Translations under genes and position numbers: made by a program
The notes under the pieces: model-generated
Databases searched by the model: none
The model's input: only the letters and a program-made list of their open reading frames with translations
Told to the model about the DNA's origin: nothing
In this document: positions 16,480 to 24,460 of the stretch, one piece after another
Layout of the letters: every line of letters begins with the position of its first letter
Numbering within the stretch: position 1 is the stretch's first letter
Source: Dokdonella_A ginsengisoli
Lineage (GTDB): Bacteria; Pseudomonadota; Gammaproteobacteria; Xanthomonadales; Rhodanobacteraceae
DNA length: 64,000 nt
NCBI RefSeq assembly: GCF_042652785.1
Contig: NZ_JBHSHD010000008.1
Span: forward strand, 372,001 to 436,000
Direction: 5' to 3'

Positions 16480-17517
16480 TCAGCCGCCGTCGAAACCGTC
16501 GGCGAAGACCGTGTCGTCCGGCGCGATCACCACGTTCGCCTCGCGCACGATGTCGTGGCTGAGGCTGCCGGCCGGATCGTCGCGTCCCCAGTACAGCTCC
16601 ACCGAGGTCGCCGAGGCGCCGACCAGCGGATGCGGCTCGACGTCGTCCTGGTCGGGCGTGTCGGTGATCGCGATCGTCTCGCCCCAGTTCACGCCGTCGA
16701 CCGACCGCCGCACGACGAGATCGAAGCCGCTGCCGGCGGCACGGATCCAGAACAGCGCGAAGGCGCCGTCGGGCATCACCACCGGCAGCGAATCGTGGTG
16801 GTTGCCGGTGACGGCGAAATCCTGCGCCGCCGCGCTCCAGTCGCGCACGTCGGTGGTGGTGCGCACGTACAGGCTCAACGCGCTGTTGCCGACCTGGTAG
16901 CTCGCCAGGTAGAGCCCGTCGCTCTCGCGATAGGCGATGCGCGGCAGCTGGCCGGAGGTCGCGATCGGCGTGCGCTGCGTGTCCCAGGTCGCGCCGCCGT
17001 CCTCCGACTGCGCCACGTACACCGCGCCGCCCAGGCGCTGGTAGCTCATCGTCAGGCGGCCGTCCGCGTGCCGGATCACGTGCGGGTTGACCTCGCCGCC
17101 GCCGGCCCAGCCGAGGTCGACCTGCGCCTGCTCGGCGAAGGCGATGCCGTCGCCGCTGGTCGCGCGCCAGATGCGGTAGCTCGACGTGCTGCCGGTGCCC
17201 TTGAGGTAGAACAGCGCGTAGTCGCCCGGCCCGAGCTGCAGCAGCGCCGGATGGCGCTCGTTCGCCGCGCTGGCGACGATCGGCGCCGGCGCGCTCCAGC
17301 TCGCGCCGTCATCGCTCGAGCGCGTCAGCCACAGGTCGCCGGACAAGGTGCCGGCGGCCAGCCGCTCGAACACGACGATGCGCGCGTCGTCGTCGGCGGA
17401 GCGGATCACCGAGGCCTGATAGTCCGTCTCCGGCCCGCTCGTCACGTTCTCCACCGCCGCGCCGGCGGCATTCGCCGCCACGGCCAGCGCGCACGCCAGG
17501 CACCGTCGTTCAAGCAT
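16480..17517 (-). CDS. Secreted sialidase-fold beta-propeller protein with F-A-D-G-F-D C-terminus
   Basis: A 345-residue protein with a signal peptide (MLERRCLACALAVAANAAGA) and sialidase/BNR-like blades (Asp-box-like SSDDGASWSAP, SEDGGATWDTQ, SVDGVNWGE). Catalytic sialidase residues cannot be assigned, so a binding role is as likely as an enzyme. It ends in DDTVFADGFDGG, the tag shared by five secreted proteins in the window. Its start overlaps the end of the sortase-system histidine kinase gene by 8 nt, so it is the last gene of the response regulator-kinase transcript. Confidence 0.8.
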   Translation of the reverse strand: MLERRCLACALAVAANAAGAAVENVTSGPETDYQASVIRSADDDARIVVFERLAAGTLSGDLWLTRSSDDGASWSAPAPIVASAANERHPALLQLGPGDYALFYLKGTGSTSSYRIWRATSGDGIAFAEQAQVDLGWAGGGEVNPHVIRHADGRLTMSYQRLGGAVYVAQSEDGGATWDTQRTPIATSGQLPRIAYRESDGLYLASYQVGNSALSLYVRTTTDVRDWSAAAQDFAVTGNHHDSLPVVMPDGAFALFWIRAAGSGFDLVVRRSVDGVNWGETIAITDTPDQDDVEPHPLVGASATSVELYWGRDDPAGSLSHDIVREANVVIAPDDTVFADGFDGG

Positions 17518-19591
17518 CGCTCCCTCCTTCCGACAGCCGCCGCCGCGGCATGCCCTGCATGACCAGGCTGAACTGCACGCCGCTGCCGTCGGCGAGATTG
17601 CCGGCCGCCGCGGTACCTCGATGCAGCTCCGTCACCAGGCGCACGACGTACAGGCCCAGTCCCAGGTGCGGCGTCTCGCCGGCGCGCGCGCCGCGTTCGC
17701 GCACCGACACCAGCGAATCGAACAGGCGCTCCTGCATCGCCGCCGGCAGCAGCGGGCCCGCGTTGGCGACGCGGATCGTCGCGCCGCCGCCCTCCCCGCG
17801 CGCCAGCGACAGGGCGATCCAGCCGTCGGCCGGTGCGAACGAGCAGGCGTTGTCGAACAGCTTGTCCAGCGCCTGCGCGACCAGCTCCGGCGCGCCGTGG
17901 AACGGCACCGGCGCATCGGGCAGATCCAGACGCAGCGTGCGCGGCGCGGCCAGCGCGCGATAGCTCTCGGCGCAGCCGGCGACCAGCGCGCGCAGGTCGA
18001 AATCCTCCGCCTCGGCGCCGGCGATCGCGCGCTCGATGCGGTTCGCCTCGCTCATCGCGCGCACGATCGCGCCGAGGCGGTCGGCGCCGTCGCGGGCTCG
18101 CGACAGATACGAACGCGCCTCGTCCGGCAGCGCCTGGTGCTCGAGGTTGTCCAGCGAGGACTTCACGATCGCCAGCGGCGTGTTCAGCTCGTGCGAGAGC
18201 TTGGAGGCCAGCGTACGCAGGTAGTCGGTGTAGGCGCCGACCTCGTCGAGCAGCTTGCGGAAGCTGCGTGCGAGATCGCCCAGTTCGTCCGGGGAATCGG
18301 CCAGCGGCATCGGGCCGTCCAGATGTCCGGAGGTGCGCACCGCGCGTTCGGCCGCGTTGCGCAGGCGGCGGATGCGGAACGACAGCGAGGCGCCGAACAC
18401 CAGCAGGATCGCGCCGGCGATCGCCAATGCGGCGAGAGTCGCCACGGCGAGGCCGACCAGGGCGCGGTTGGCCAGCAGCGGCAGTGCGCGGCTGGCCTGT
18501 TCCAGCACCAGCGCGCCGCGCGTGCCGCCGGCGCCGCCCAGCGGCACCGCCGCGGTCAGCACGACGACGCCGGAATAGGCGCTGCGCCAGCTGGTCGCCG
18601 GCACGCCGGAAAGCGCCTGCCAGACTTCCGGCGCGTCGAGGCGCGGCGCGTCGCCGCCGAGCTCGGCCGACCCGCCCGGCGGCGGCGCGATCAGGCCGCG
18701 GTAGATCAGGCCGGCGAACCAGCCGGCTTCGTCCGTGCGCGGCGCGGCCGGCGCATCGACCCGGCCGGCATCGGCGAGCAGCCAGCCGTCGGCGGCGACC
18801 AGGCGCGCGCGCGCGTGCTCGGGCACCAGCGGACGCAGCGCGCGCGCGGCGTCCTCGTCGTAGCCGAGCAGCGCGCGCGGCTCCGACGCGACCGCATCGG
18901 CGACGGCCGAGTCGTGCACGGCCAGTCCCATGCGCTGCGGCTGCACGCCGTGCGGCAGGCGCAGCTCGATGCGGTAGCCGGAGCCGTCCTCCTGCCAGAC
19001 GCCCGACAGGAATTCAGGCAACTGGCCGTCGGCTTCTGTTGAAGAGTGCGGCCATGGATGGCCGCTTTTTGACTCTTCGCGCTCAGGAACGAGCGCAGAA
19101 GTAAACCCTCCGGGCGCGGCGCTGGCGAGCCGGTAGCGGCGCGTGCGGCCTTCCTGCGTCAGCGTCAGGTCGACGTAGTCGCTGATCGACACGCGCGGAT
19201 CGCGCGCGTCGGCGCGTGCGCGCGTCGCGTCGCGCACTTCCACCAGCAGGTACAGGTCGCTGCCCTGCCGCGCCAGCAGCGCGCGCAGCTTCTGCGCGTC
19301 GCCGGGCGGACCGAGCGCCTGCGCGTACGGCCGCAGCGCCGCCCAGTCGTCGGCGTAACCGTCGACGGCGATCGGCTCGTCCGCGCGCTGCACGTACAGC
19401 ACCGGCCCCGCCGCGGGCGGCTCGACGCGACGCGCCTCCAGCGCCTTCGCCAGCATGCCGGCCGACGCCAGCAACGCCTGCTCCTGCCCCTGCCGCAGCA
19501 GCGCCTCGGTCTGCTTGACGAACTGCCAGCCGGCCCAGGGCAGGGCCAGCGTCGACAGCGCGACGAGCAGGAGTTTCAGGCGGAGGGACAT
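17510..19591 (-). CDS. pdsS: Histidine kinase of the proteobacterial dedicated sortase system
   Basis: 693 residues: a first membrane helix at 5-22, a large periplasmic sensor (about 25-375), a second helix (378-404), HAMP-like linker, H-box SHELNTPLAIVKSS with the phospho-acceptor His467, and a HATPase domain (DNACSFAPADG, LGLGLYVVRL). Architecture and context match the kinase of the proteobacterial dedicated sortase system. Residues about 162-188 of the sensor are encoded by a palindromic repeat (19030-19107). The cognate response regulator gene lies upstream, and the propeller gene overlaps its 3' end. Confidence 0.85.
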   Translation of the reverse strand: MSLRLKLLLVALSTLALPWAGWQFVKQTEALLRQGQEQALLASAGMLAKALEARRVEPPAAGPVLYVQRADEPIAVDGYADDWAALRPYAQALGPPGDAQKLRALLARQGSDLYLLVEVRDATRARADARDPRVSISDYVDLTLTQEGRTRRYRLASAAPGGFTSALVPEREESKSGHPWPHSSTEADGQLPEFLSGVWQEDGSGYRIELRLPHGVQPQRMGLAVHDSAVADAVASEPRALLGYDEDAARALRPLVPEHARARLVAADGWLLADAGRVDAPAAPRTDEAGWFAGLIYRGLIAPPPGGSAELGGDAPRLDAPEVWQALSGVPATSWRSAYSGVVVLTAAVPLGGAGGTRGALVLEQASRALPLLANRALVGLAVATLAALAIAGAILLVFGASLSFRIRRLRNAAERAVRTSGHLDGPMPLADSPDELGDLARSFRKLLDEVGAYTDYLRTLASKLSHELNTPLAIVKSSLDNLEHQALPDEARSYLSRARDGADRLGAIVRAMSEANRIERAIAGAEAEDFDLRALVAGCAESYRALAAPRTLRLDLPDAPVPFHGAPELVAQALDKLFDNACSFAPADGWIALSLARGEGGGATIRVANAGPLLPAAMQERLFDSLVSVRERGARAGETPHLGLGLYVVRLVTELHRGTAAAGNLADGSGVQFSLVMQGMPRRRLSEGGSDA
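19030..19107. repeat. Palindromic repeat embedded in the kinase coding sequence
   Basis: A hairpin centred on gcggccatggatggccgc, extended by flanking GAAGAGT and ACTCTTC, is followed by a second hairpin GCGCTC-GAGCGC. It lies wholly inside the kinase gene and is translated as a polar stretch containing ESKSGHPWPHSSTEADG. The element looks like an extragenic palindrome but keeps the frame open. Confidence 0.8.
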
Positions 19592-19597
19592 GGGGGG

Positions 19598-19733
19598 CCG
19601 GGATTGGGGATTGGGGAAACGGGATTGGGAAAAACCCGCGGTATGAAGTCCTGTTACGTCGATCGGAGATCGCGAAGATCACGCGAACGCGGCCTCGCTC
19701 TTTCCCAATCCCCAATCCCCAATCTCAGCTCTT
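19598..19733. repeat. Inverted 'gattgggg' repeat between response regulator and kinase genes
   Basis: Direct copies of GATTGGGG at the left (about 19598-19630) face CCCAATCCCCAATCCC copies at the right (about 19704-19728), giving a potential long stem across the 133-nt gap between the two regulator genes. The right arm reaches the stop region of the response regulator gene. It could act as a transcription attenuator or RNA-stability element between the two cistrons. Confidence 0.75.
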
Positions 19734-20414
19734 CCACCGATACCCCGCCCCGTGCACCGTGTCGATCGCGTCGAAGGCGGGGTCGATGGCGAGGAACTTC
19801 TTGCGGATGCGCTTGATGTGCGAGGTGATCGTCGCGTCGTCGACGACGACCTGGGCGTCGCGCATCAGCTGGTCGCGGCTCTTAACGTGGCCGGGGAAGC
19901 GCACCAGCGTGTGCACCATCCAGAACTCGGTCACGGTCAGCGGCACGTCGACGTCGTTCCAGGTCACGCGCATGCGCTCGGTCTCCAGCTTCAGCGGCCC
20001 CTGCACCGCCACGCTGTCGGCAGCGGCGGGCTTCTTCAGCGCCTCCATGCGGCGGAACAGCGCGTTGATGCGCGCGGCGAGCTGGTGCAGCGAGATGTCC
20101 TTGGCGAGGTAGTCGTCGGCGCCCAGGCGCAGGCCGGAGATCACGTCGAAGTCCGAGTCGCGCGCGGTCAGGAACAGGATCGGCAAGGTCGCCGACTTCG
20201 CGCGCAGGCTGCGGCACAGCTCGAAGCCGCCCTCCGGCTCGTCGCCCAGGCCGACGTCGATGATGACCAGCTCCGGCAGGCGCTGCGCGAACGCGAGCTC
20301 GGCCTCGCCGCGCGAGCCGTAGCCGCGCACCTCGTAGCCCAGCCGCGCCAGTGCCTCGGAATAGTTCGCGCGGATCAGGGGTTCGTCTTCGACGATGGCG
20401 ATGTGACGTGGCAT
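19725..20414 (-). CDS. pdsR: OmpR-type response regulator of the dedicated sortase system
   Basis: 229 residues: a receiver domain with acidic residues ED(10-11), phospho-acceptor Asp53 (VIIDVGLGDEP), a switch threonine in FLTARDS and Lys105, followed by an OmpR/PhoB winged helix (about 130-225; LTVTEFWMVHTLV, SRDQLMRDAQ, HIKRIRKKF, IDTVHGAGYRW). It is transcribed divergently from the sortase target and sortase genes and upstream of the kinase gene, as in the dedicated sortase systems of other proteobacteria. Confidence 0.88.
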   Translation of the reverse strand: MPRHIAIVEDEPLIRANYSEALARLGYEVRGYGSRGEAELAFAQRLPELVIIDVGLGDEPEGGFELCRSLRAKSATLPILFLTARDSDFDVISGLRLGADDYLAKDISLHQLAARINALFRRMEALKKPAAADSVAVQGPLKLETERMRVTWNDVDVPLTVTEFWMVHTLVRFPGHVKSRDQLMRDAQVVVDDATITSHIKRIRKKFLAIDPAFDAIDTVHGAGYRWKS

Positions 20415-20478
20415 GGGCGGCTCCGGGAAGTGGCGGCCAGCTTACGCAGCGCTCGCCGGCGCGCGCAACGGCACCGGC

Positions 20479-20498
20479 GCGTTTGCCACGAGTTCGCC
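20479..20498. promoter_or_regulatory. 11-bp-spaced direct repeat, candidate response-regulator site
   Basis: GTTTGCCAC (20479-20487) and GTTCGCCAC (20490-20498) repeat with an 11-bp period, one helical turn, in the 176-bp region between the divergent response regulator and sortase target genes. OmpR/PhoB-family regulators bind such tandem sites. A less similar GTCGCC follows. No promoter hexamers are obvious. Confidence 0.35.
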
Positions 20499-20590
20499 AC
20501 AAACCGTCGCCGTCGCGCCCGCCACGCGTCACCGCCGCAGCGCCGCGACGTCCTGCAATGCGCCCGAACCCCGGCCGAGGAGGCGACGCG

Positions 20591-22615
20591 ATGCGCAAGA
20601 CCCTGGTGATGTCGACGGTACTGCTGTTGTTGCCGGCCTTTTGCGCCGCGGCCGGCGACGGCTTCGGCGGGGTCAGCGCGCGCGACGCGCAGGGCCGCGA
20701 GTTCGAGCTGGTCGCGCTGTCCAGCGAGGTCGACTACTCGATCGGCGGCCTGGTCGCCGAGGCGCGCATCCGCCAGCGCTTCACCCATCACGGCGACGGC
20801 TGGATCGACGCGACCTACCTGCTGCCGCTGCCCGAAGGCGCCGCCGTGCACGATCTGCAGCTGCACGTCGGCGGCCGCACCGTCGTCGGCGAGATCCGCG
20901 AGAAGGAACAGGCGCGCAGCGAGTTCGTCGAGGCCGCCGCGAGCGGCCGCCGCGCGAGCCTGGTGGAGACTTCCCGCGCGCAGCTGTTCCGCACCACGGT
21001 CGCCAACGTCGGCCCCGGCGAGACGATCGAGGTCGACCTGCGCTGGTGGCAGCCGGTCGCCTGGCACGACGGCCGCTTCGCGCTGACCCTGCCGCTGACC
21101 TACACGCCGCGCTTCGAGCCCGCCGCCGCCAACTCCGACGCACCGCAGGGCCGCGCCAATGCCGACGACGCGCACGCGGCGCAGGCGCCGACGGTGCGCC
21201 TGAACGTCGCGCTCGACGCCGGCGTCGCGCTGGCGCGCATCGACAGCCCGACGCACGCGACGAAGATCACCGGTTCGGGCACGCAGCGCCACGTCGAATT
21301 CGCCGACGGCGCGGTGCCGGCCGACCGCGACTTCGTGCTCGAGTGGACCCCGGCGCTCGGCGCCGCGCCGACCTCGAGCGTGCTGCTGGAGCGCTGGAAC
21401 GGCCACACCTACGCGCTGGCCATGCTGCTGCCGCCGGCGCAGTTGCCCAATCCGCTGCCGCGCGAGCTGATCCTGGTGATCGACACCTCCGGATCGATGG
21501 AAGGCGCCTCGCTCGGACAGGCCAAGGCGGCGCTCGATCTGGCCTTGCAGTCGCTGCGCCCGGGCGACCGCTTCAACGTGATCCAGTTCAATTCGGTGGT
21601 CGAGCCGCTGTTCGACGCGCCGGTCGCGGCGACCCCCGACGACGTGCGCCTGGCCCGCGAATGGGTCGCCGCGCTGCGCGCCGACGGCGGCACCGAGATG
21701 ATTCCCGCGCTGCGCCGTGCGCTGGCCGATTCCGGCCGCGCCGGCTACGTACGCCAGGTCGTGTTCGCCACCGACGGCGCGGTCGACGACGCCGGCGGCC
21801 TGTACGCCTCGATCGAGGACGGACTGGGCGCCTCGCGCCTGTTCACGATCGGCATCGGCAGCGCGCCGAACGCGCATTTCATCGAACGCGCGGCGACGCT
21901 GGGACGCGGCAGTTCGGTGGTGGTGCGCCGCCTGGAGGAGGTCGGCGAGCGCATGCGCGAGCTGTTCGCCCGGCTCGACCAGCCGGCGCTGCGCGATCTG
22001 GCGCTGGAATGGCCGGGCGCGGCGGAAAGCTACCCGCAGCGCCTGCCGGACCTGTACGCCGGCGAGCCGCTGCTGGTCGTCGCGCGCGTCGACGAGCTGC
22101 GCGGCGAATTGAAGATCGCCGGCGCGAGCGCCGACGCGCCGTGGAGCGCCGCCCTGCGCCTGGATCGCGCGACGCCGTCCGCCGGCATCGCGCGCCTGTG
22201 GGCGCAGCGCAAGTCGGACGACCTGCAGCACCGGCTCGAACGCGGCGCCGACGCCGACGCGACGCGCGCGGCGATCGTGCAGCTGGCGCTGGAACATCAC
22301 ATCGTCACGCCATACACCAGCCTGGTCGCGATCGAACGCACGCCCTCGGCGCCGGCCGACGCCGATGTGAAGGCGGTGCGCATCGCCAACGGCGCGCCGG
22401 AAGGCAGCGTCGGCTTCGCCGCCACCGCGACGCCGGCGACGCTGGAGGCGCTGCTCGGCCTGGTGCTGCTGGCGCTCGCCGGCATGCTCGCCTTCGGCCA
22501 TTCCCGCAAGACCTCGCCTGCCGCCATTGCCGCTTTCGCGGGGATGACGGACTCGTCCAGGGTTTGCGTCGGCTCGCACGCCTCGCGCCGGCGCTTCGGC
22601 ACCGAGGTCGCGTGA
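20591..22615 (+). CDS. Sortase target protein: VIT and vWA domains with C-terminal membrane segment
   Basis: 674 residues with a signal peptide (1-20), a VIT domain (about 25-170; TYLLPLPEGAAVHDLQL, EIREKEQARSEF), and a von Willebrand A domain (about 290-470) with an intact MIDAS motif DTSGSM at 298-303. The C-terminal sorting region has a threonine/proline-rich stretch (ATATPATLEA), a membrane helix (about 620-636) and HSRK. It then carries 34 extra residues encoded by a repeat-like sequence. This is the sole dedicated substrate of the adjacent sortase. The ATG follows GAGGAGGCG; the sortase gene begins 2 nt after the stop. Confidence 0.9.
   Translation: MRKTLVMSTVLLLLPAFCAAAGDGFGGVSARDAQGREFELVALSSEVDYSIGGLVAEARIRQRFTHHGDGWIDATYLLPLPEGAAVHDLQLHVGGRTVVGEIREKEQARSEFVEAAASGRRASLVETSRAQLFRTTVANVGPGETIEVDLRWWQPVAWHDGRFALTLPLTYTPRFEPAAANSDAPQGRANADDAHAAQAPTVRLNVALDAGVALARIDSPTHATKITGSGTQRHVEFADGAVPADRDFVLEWTPALGAAPTSSVLLERWNGHTYALAMLLPPAQLPNPLPRELILVIDTSGSMEGASLGQAKAALDLALQSLRPGDRFNVIQFNSVVEPLFDAPVAATPDDVRLAREWVAALRADGGTEMIPALRRALADSGRAGYVRQVVFATDGAVDDAGGLYASIEDGLGASRLFTIGIGSAPNAHFIERAATLGRGSSVVVRRLEEVGERMRELFARLDQPALRDLALEWPGAAESYPQRLPDLYAGEPLLVVARVDELRGELKIAGASADAPWSAALRLDRATPSAGIARLWAQRKSDDLQHRLERGADADATRAAIVQLALEHHIVTPYTSLVAIERTPSAPADADVKAVRIANGAPEGSVGFAATATPATLEALLGLVLLALAGMLAFGHSRKTSPAAIAAFAGMTDSSRVCVGSHASRRRFGTEVA
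22515..22560. repeat. REP-like element forming the 3' end of the sortase target gene
   Basis: The stretch around ccgctttcgcggggatgacg belongs to the common proteobacterial REP type whose other strand reads CGTCATCCCCGCGAAAGCGG. It lies after the codons for the membrane helix and the basic anchor and is translated as an atypical tail. Its presence suggests the original stop codon was lost by insertion or read-through. Confidence 0.65.
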
Positions 22616-22617
22616 AC

Positions 22618-23250
22618 ATGCCGCGGCGCCGGCTCGCCCTCGCGCTGGCGGCGCTGGCCGCGCTGCCGCTGGCGCATGCCGGCTGGCTTCACGCCAAGGC
22701 GCAGCTCGCGCAGGTGTTGCTCGAACGCGCCTGGCGGCAGGCGCAGCATGACGGCGGCCAGCCGCGGCCGTGGCCGTGGGCCGACACGACGCCGGTCGCA
22801 CGCCTGCGCGTGGCGCGGCTGGGTGTGGATCGCATCGTGCTCGCCGGCGATTCCGGCCGCACGCTCGCGTTCGGTCCGGGTTGGGCGCCGGGCAGCGCGC
22901 GTCCCGGCGAGCACGGCGTGGTGCTGATCAGCGCGCATCGCGACACGCATTTCTCGTTCCTGCGCGAACTGGCGCCCGGCGACCGCATCGCGCTCGACGG
23001 CGTGCGCGGTTCGCGCCGCTACCGCGTCAGCGACGCGGCGGTCGTCGATTCGCGCGACGGCGCGGCCTCGACGCCGGCCGGGGCCGACGGCCTCGTGCTG
23101 GTCACCTGCTACCCGTTCGACGCGATCGTCCCGGGAGGGCCGCTGCGCTACGTCGTCAGCGCGGTCGCCGAGGAGGATGCCTCCGATTTGCCATCAACGG
23201 TCGCCGAACCGCCCCGGCACCCGCGCGCGGCGGCCATCGCCGCGCGCTGA
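22618..23250 (+). CDS. Class GN sortase
   Basis: A 210-residue transpeptidase with an N-terminal signal anchor (about 5-22) and a sortase beta-barrel. The catalytic triad is visible: His107 in ISAHRDTHFSFL, Cys164 in LVTCYPFDA and Arg177 in GGPLRYVV. Class GN sortases are the Gram-negative enzymes dedicated to one VIT/vWA substrate encoded next door; they would cleave its C-terminal signal in the periplasm, but the acceptor is not known to me. The ATG lies 2 nt after the target stop. Confidence 0.93.
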   Translation: MPRRRLALALAALAALPLAHAGWLHAKAQLAQVLLERAWRQAQHDGGQPRPWPWADTTPVARLRVARLGVDRIVLAGDSGRTLAFGPGWAPGSARPGEHGVVLISAHRDTHFSFLRELAPGDRIALDGVRGSRRYRVSDAAVVDSRDGAASTPAGADGLVLVTCYPFDAIVPGGPLRYVVSAVAEEDASDLPSTVAEPPRHPRAAAIAAR

Positions 23251-23281
23251 AATGCAATCGCACCACACCAGGAGGTCCGCC

Positions 23282-23392
23282 ATGAACCCCGATCGCCCCG
23301 ATCCGAACGCCGAACTGCACACGCGCGAGCCGATGCGCGTCGTGTTCGCCCTCGCCGCCCTGCTGCTCGGCCTGCTCGCCTCCCTCCACTGA
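23282..23392 (+). CDS. 36-residue single-helix membrane peptide after the sortase gene
   Basis: A very short frame with a strong ribosome site (AGGAGG, 7 nt before the ATG). The peptide has a polar, acidic N-terminal half and one hydrophobic helix (MRVVFALAALLLGLLASLH). It starts 31 nt after the sortase stop and precedes another small gene by 11 nt. No family is recognised. The strong ribosome site and operon position argue that it is translated. Confidence 0.6.
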   Translation: MNPDRPDPNAELHTREPMRVVFALAALLLGLLASLH

Positions 23393-23403
23393 AGGATTGC
23401 GCT

Positions 23404-23604
23404 ATGAATGCCCGTGTATTGGACATCCTCCGCTCGGCGAAGCCGCGTTCGCCGTTCCGCCGCGATCCGGCCTTCGACGATCTGGGCGACTCGTTCTGGC
23501 TCGGCGGCGAGGCTCAGGTCGCCCCGTCGGCGCTGGCGGGCGCCCCCGCGAACCGGCGCACGCCGGACGACGACCTCGACGATCCGGAGTGGCTGGTCAT
23601 CTGA
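23404..23604 (+). CDS. 66-residue acidic protein at the end of the sortase operon
   Basis: The ATG is preceded by GAAGGA. The protein begins with a basic segment (LRSAKPRSPFRRD) and ends in an acidic tail (RRTPDDDLDDPEWLVI); no signal peptide or membrane helix is seen. No family is recognised. It is the last gene before a strong terminator, so it belongs to the target-sortase transcript. Confidence 0.6.
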   Translation: MNARVLDILRSAKPRSPFRRDPAFDDLGDSFWLGGEAQVAPSALAGAPANRRTPDDDLDDPEWLVI

Positions 23605-23630
23605 CCGCCGCACTGCACCGCTTGCTGCAC

Positions 23631-23687
23631 CCGCGCCGGGACCGTCCCTCTCCCCACCCCTCCGGGGCCCGGCGCGGCCTTTTTTTC
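23631..23687 (+). terminator. Rho-independent terminator of the sortase operon
   Basis: A perfect 10-bp stem, CCGCGCCGGG (23631-23640) and CCCGGCGCGG (23668-23677), is followed by seven T residues starting at 23680. The loop is about 27 nt and itself GC-rich. It lies between the sortase operon and the convergent rpe gene. Confidence 0.85.
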
Positions 23688-23702
23688 TCAGGCAGCGATT
23701 TT

Positions 23703-24374
23703 TCAGGCGGCGATCGCCGCCATCATCTTCGCCACCACCGCGCCGTAGTCCTTCTCGTTGAAGATCGCCGATCCGGCGACGAAGGTGTCGGCGCCGGCGC
23801 GCGCGATCTCGCCGATGTTGTCCGGCTTGACGCCGCCGTCGATCTCCAGCCGGATCGCGCGGCCGCTGCGGTCGATGCGCTCGCGCACCTCGCGCAGCTT
23901 GTCCAGCGCGGACGGGATGAAGCTCTGTCCGCCGAAGCCGGGGTTCACGCTCATCAGCAGCACCAGGTCGATCTTGTCCATCACGTAGTCCAGATAGGAC
24001 AGCGGCGTGGCGGGGTTGAACACCAGGCCGGCGGTGCAGCCGGAACTCTTGATCAGCTGGATCGTGCGGTCGACGTGCTCGCTGGCCTCCGGATGGAAGC
24101 TGATGTTCGTCGCGCCCGCCTTGGCGAAGTCCGGCACGATGCGGTCGACCGGCTTGACCATCAGGTGCACGTCGATCGGCGCCGTCACGCCGTGCTTGCG
24201 CAGTGCCTCGCACACCAGCGGACCGATCGTCAGGTTCGGCACGTAATGGTTGTCCATCACGTCGAAGTGCACCCACTGCGCGCCGGCGGCGAGCACGTCA
24301 TCGACTTCCGCGCCGAGGCGGGCGAAGTCCGCCGAGAGAATCGAGGGGGCGATGACGGGGGATTGCTTGGCCAT
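23703..24374 (-). CDS. rpe: Ribulose-phosphate 3-epimerase
   Basis: A 223-residue TIM barrel interconverting ribulose-5-phosphate and xylulose-5-phosphate in the pentose phosphate pathway. Signature segments are IAPSILSADFARLGAEV, HFDVMDNHYVPN with the metal-binding residues, DVHLMV, VNPGFGGQSFIP and LEIDGGVKPDN. Length and start are normal. It converges on the sortase operon. Confidence 0.97.
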   Translation of the reverse strand: MAKQSPVIAPSILSADFARLGAEVDDVLAAGAQWVHFDVMDNHYVPNLTIGPLVCEALRKHGVTAPIDVHLMVKPVDRIVPDFAKAGATNISFHPEASEHVDRTIQLIKSSGCTAGLVFNPATPLSYLDYVMDKIDLVLLMSVNPGFGGQSFIPSALDKLREVRERIDRSGRAIRLEIDGGVKPDNIGEIARAGADTFVAGSAIFNEKDYGAVVAKMMAAIAA

Positions 24375-24460
24375 GGCGGCCTCCGCTGGAAAGTCGAAAG
24401 TACCCTAGCGGCAAGCATAGCCGCGAGCGCCGCGGCATGTCGTCGCTGCCCGCCCGCGGC

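Noticed and set aside
20375..22801. An 808-codon leftward frame over the sortase target gene
   Set aside because: It is antisense to a VIT/vWA gene with clear domains and has no recognisable domain of its own.
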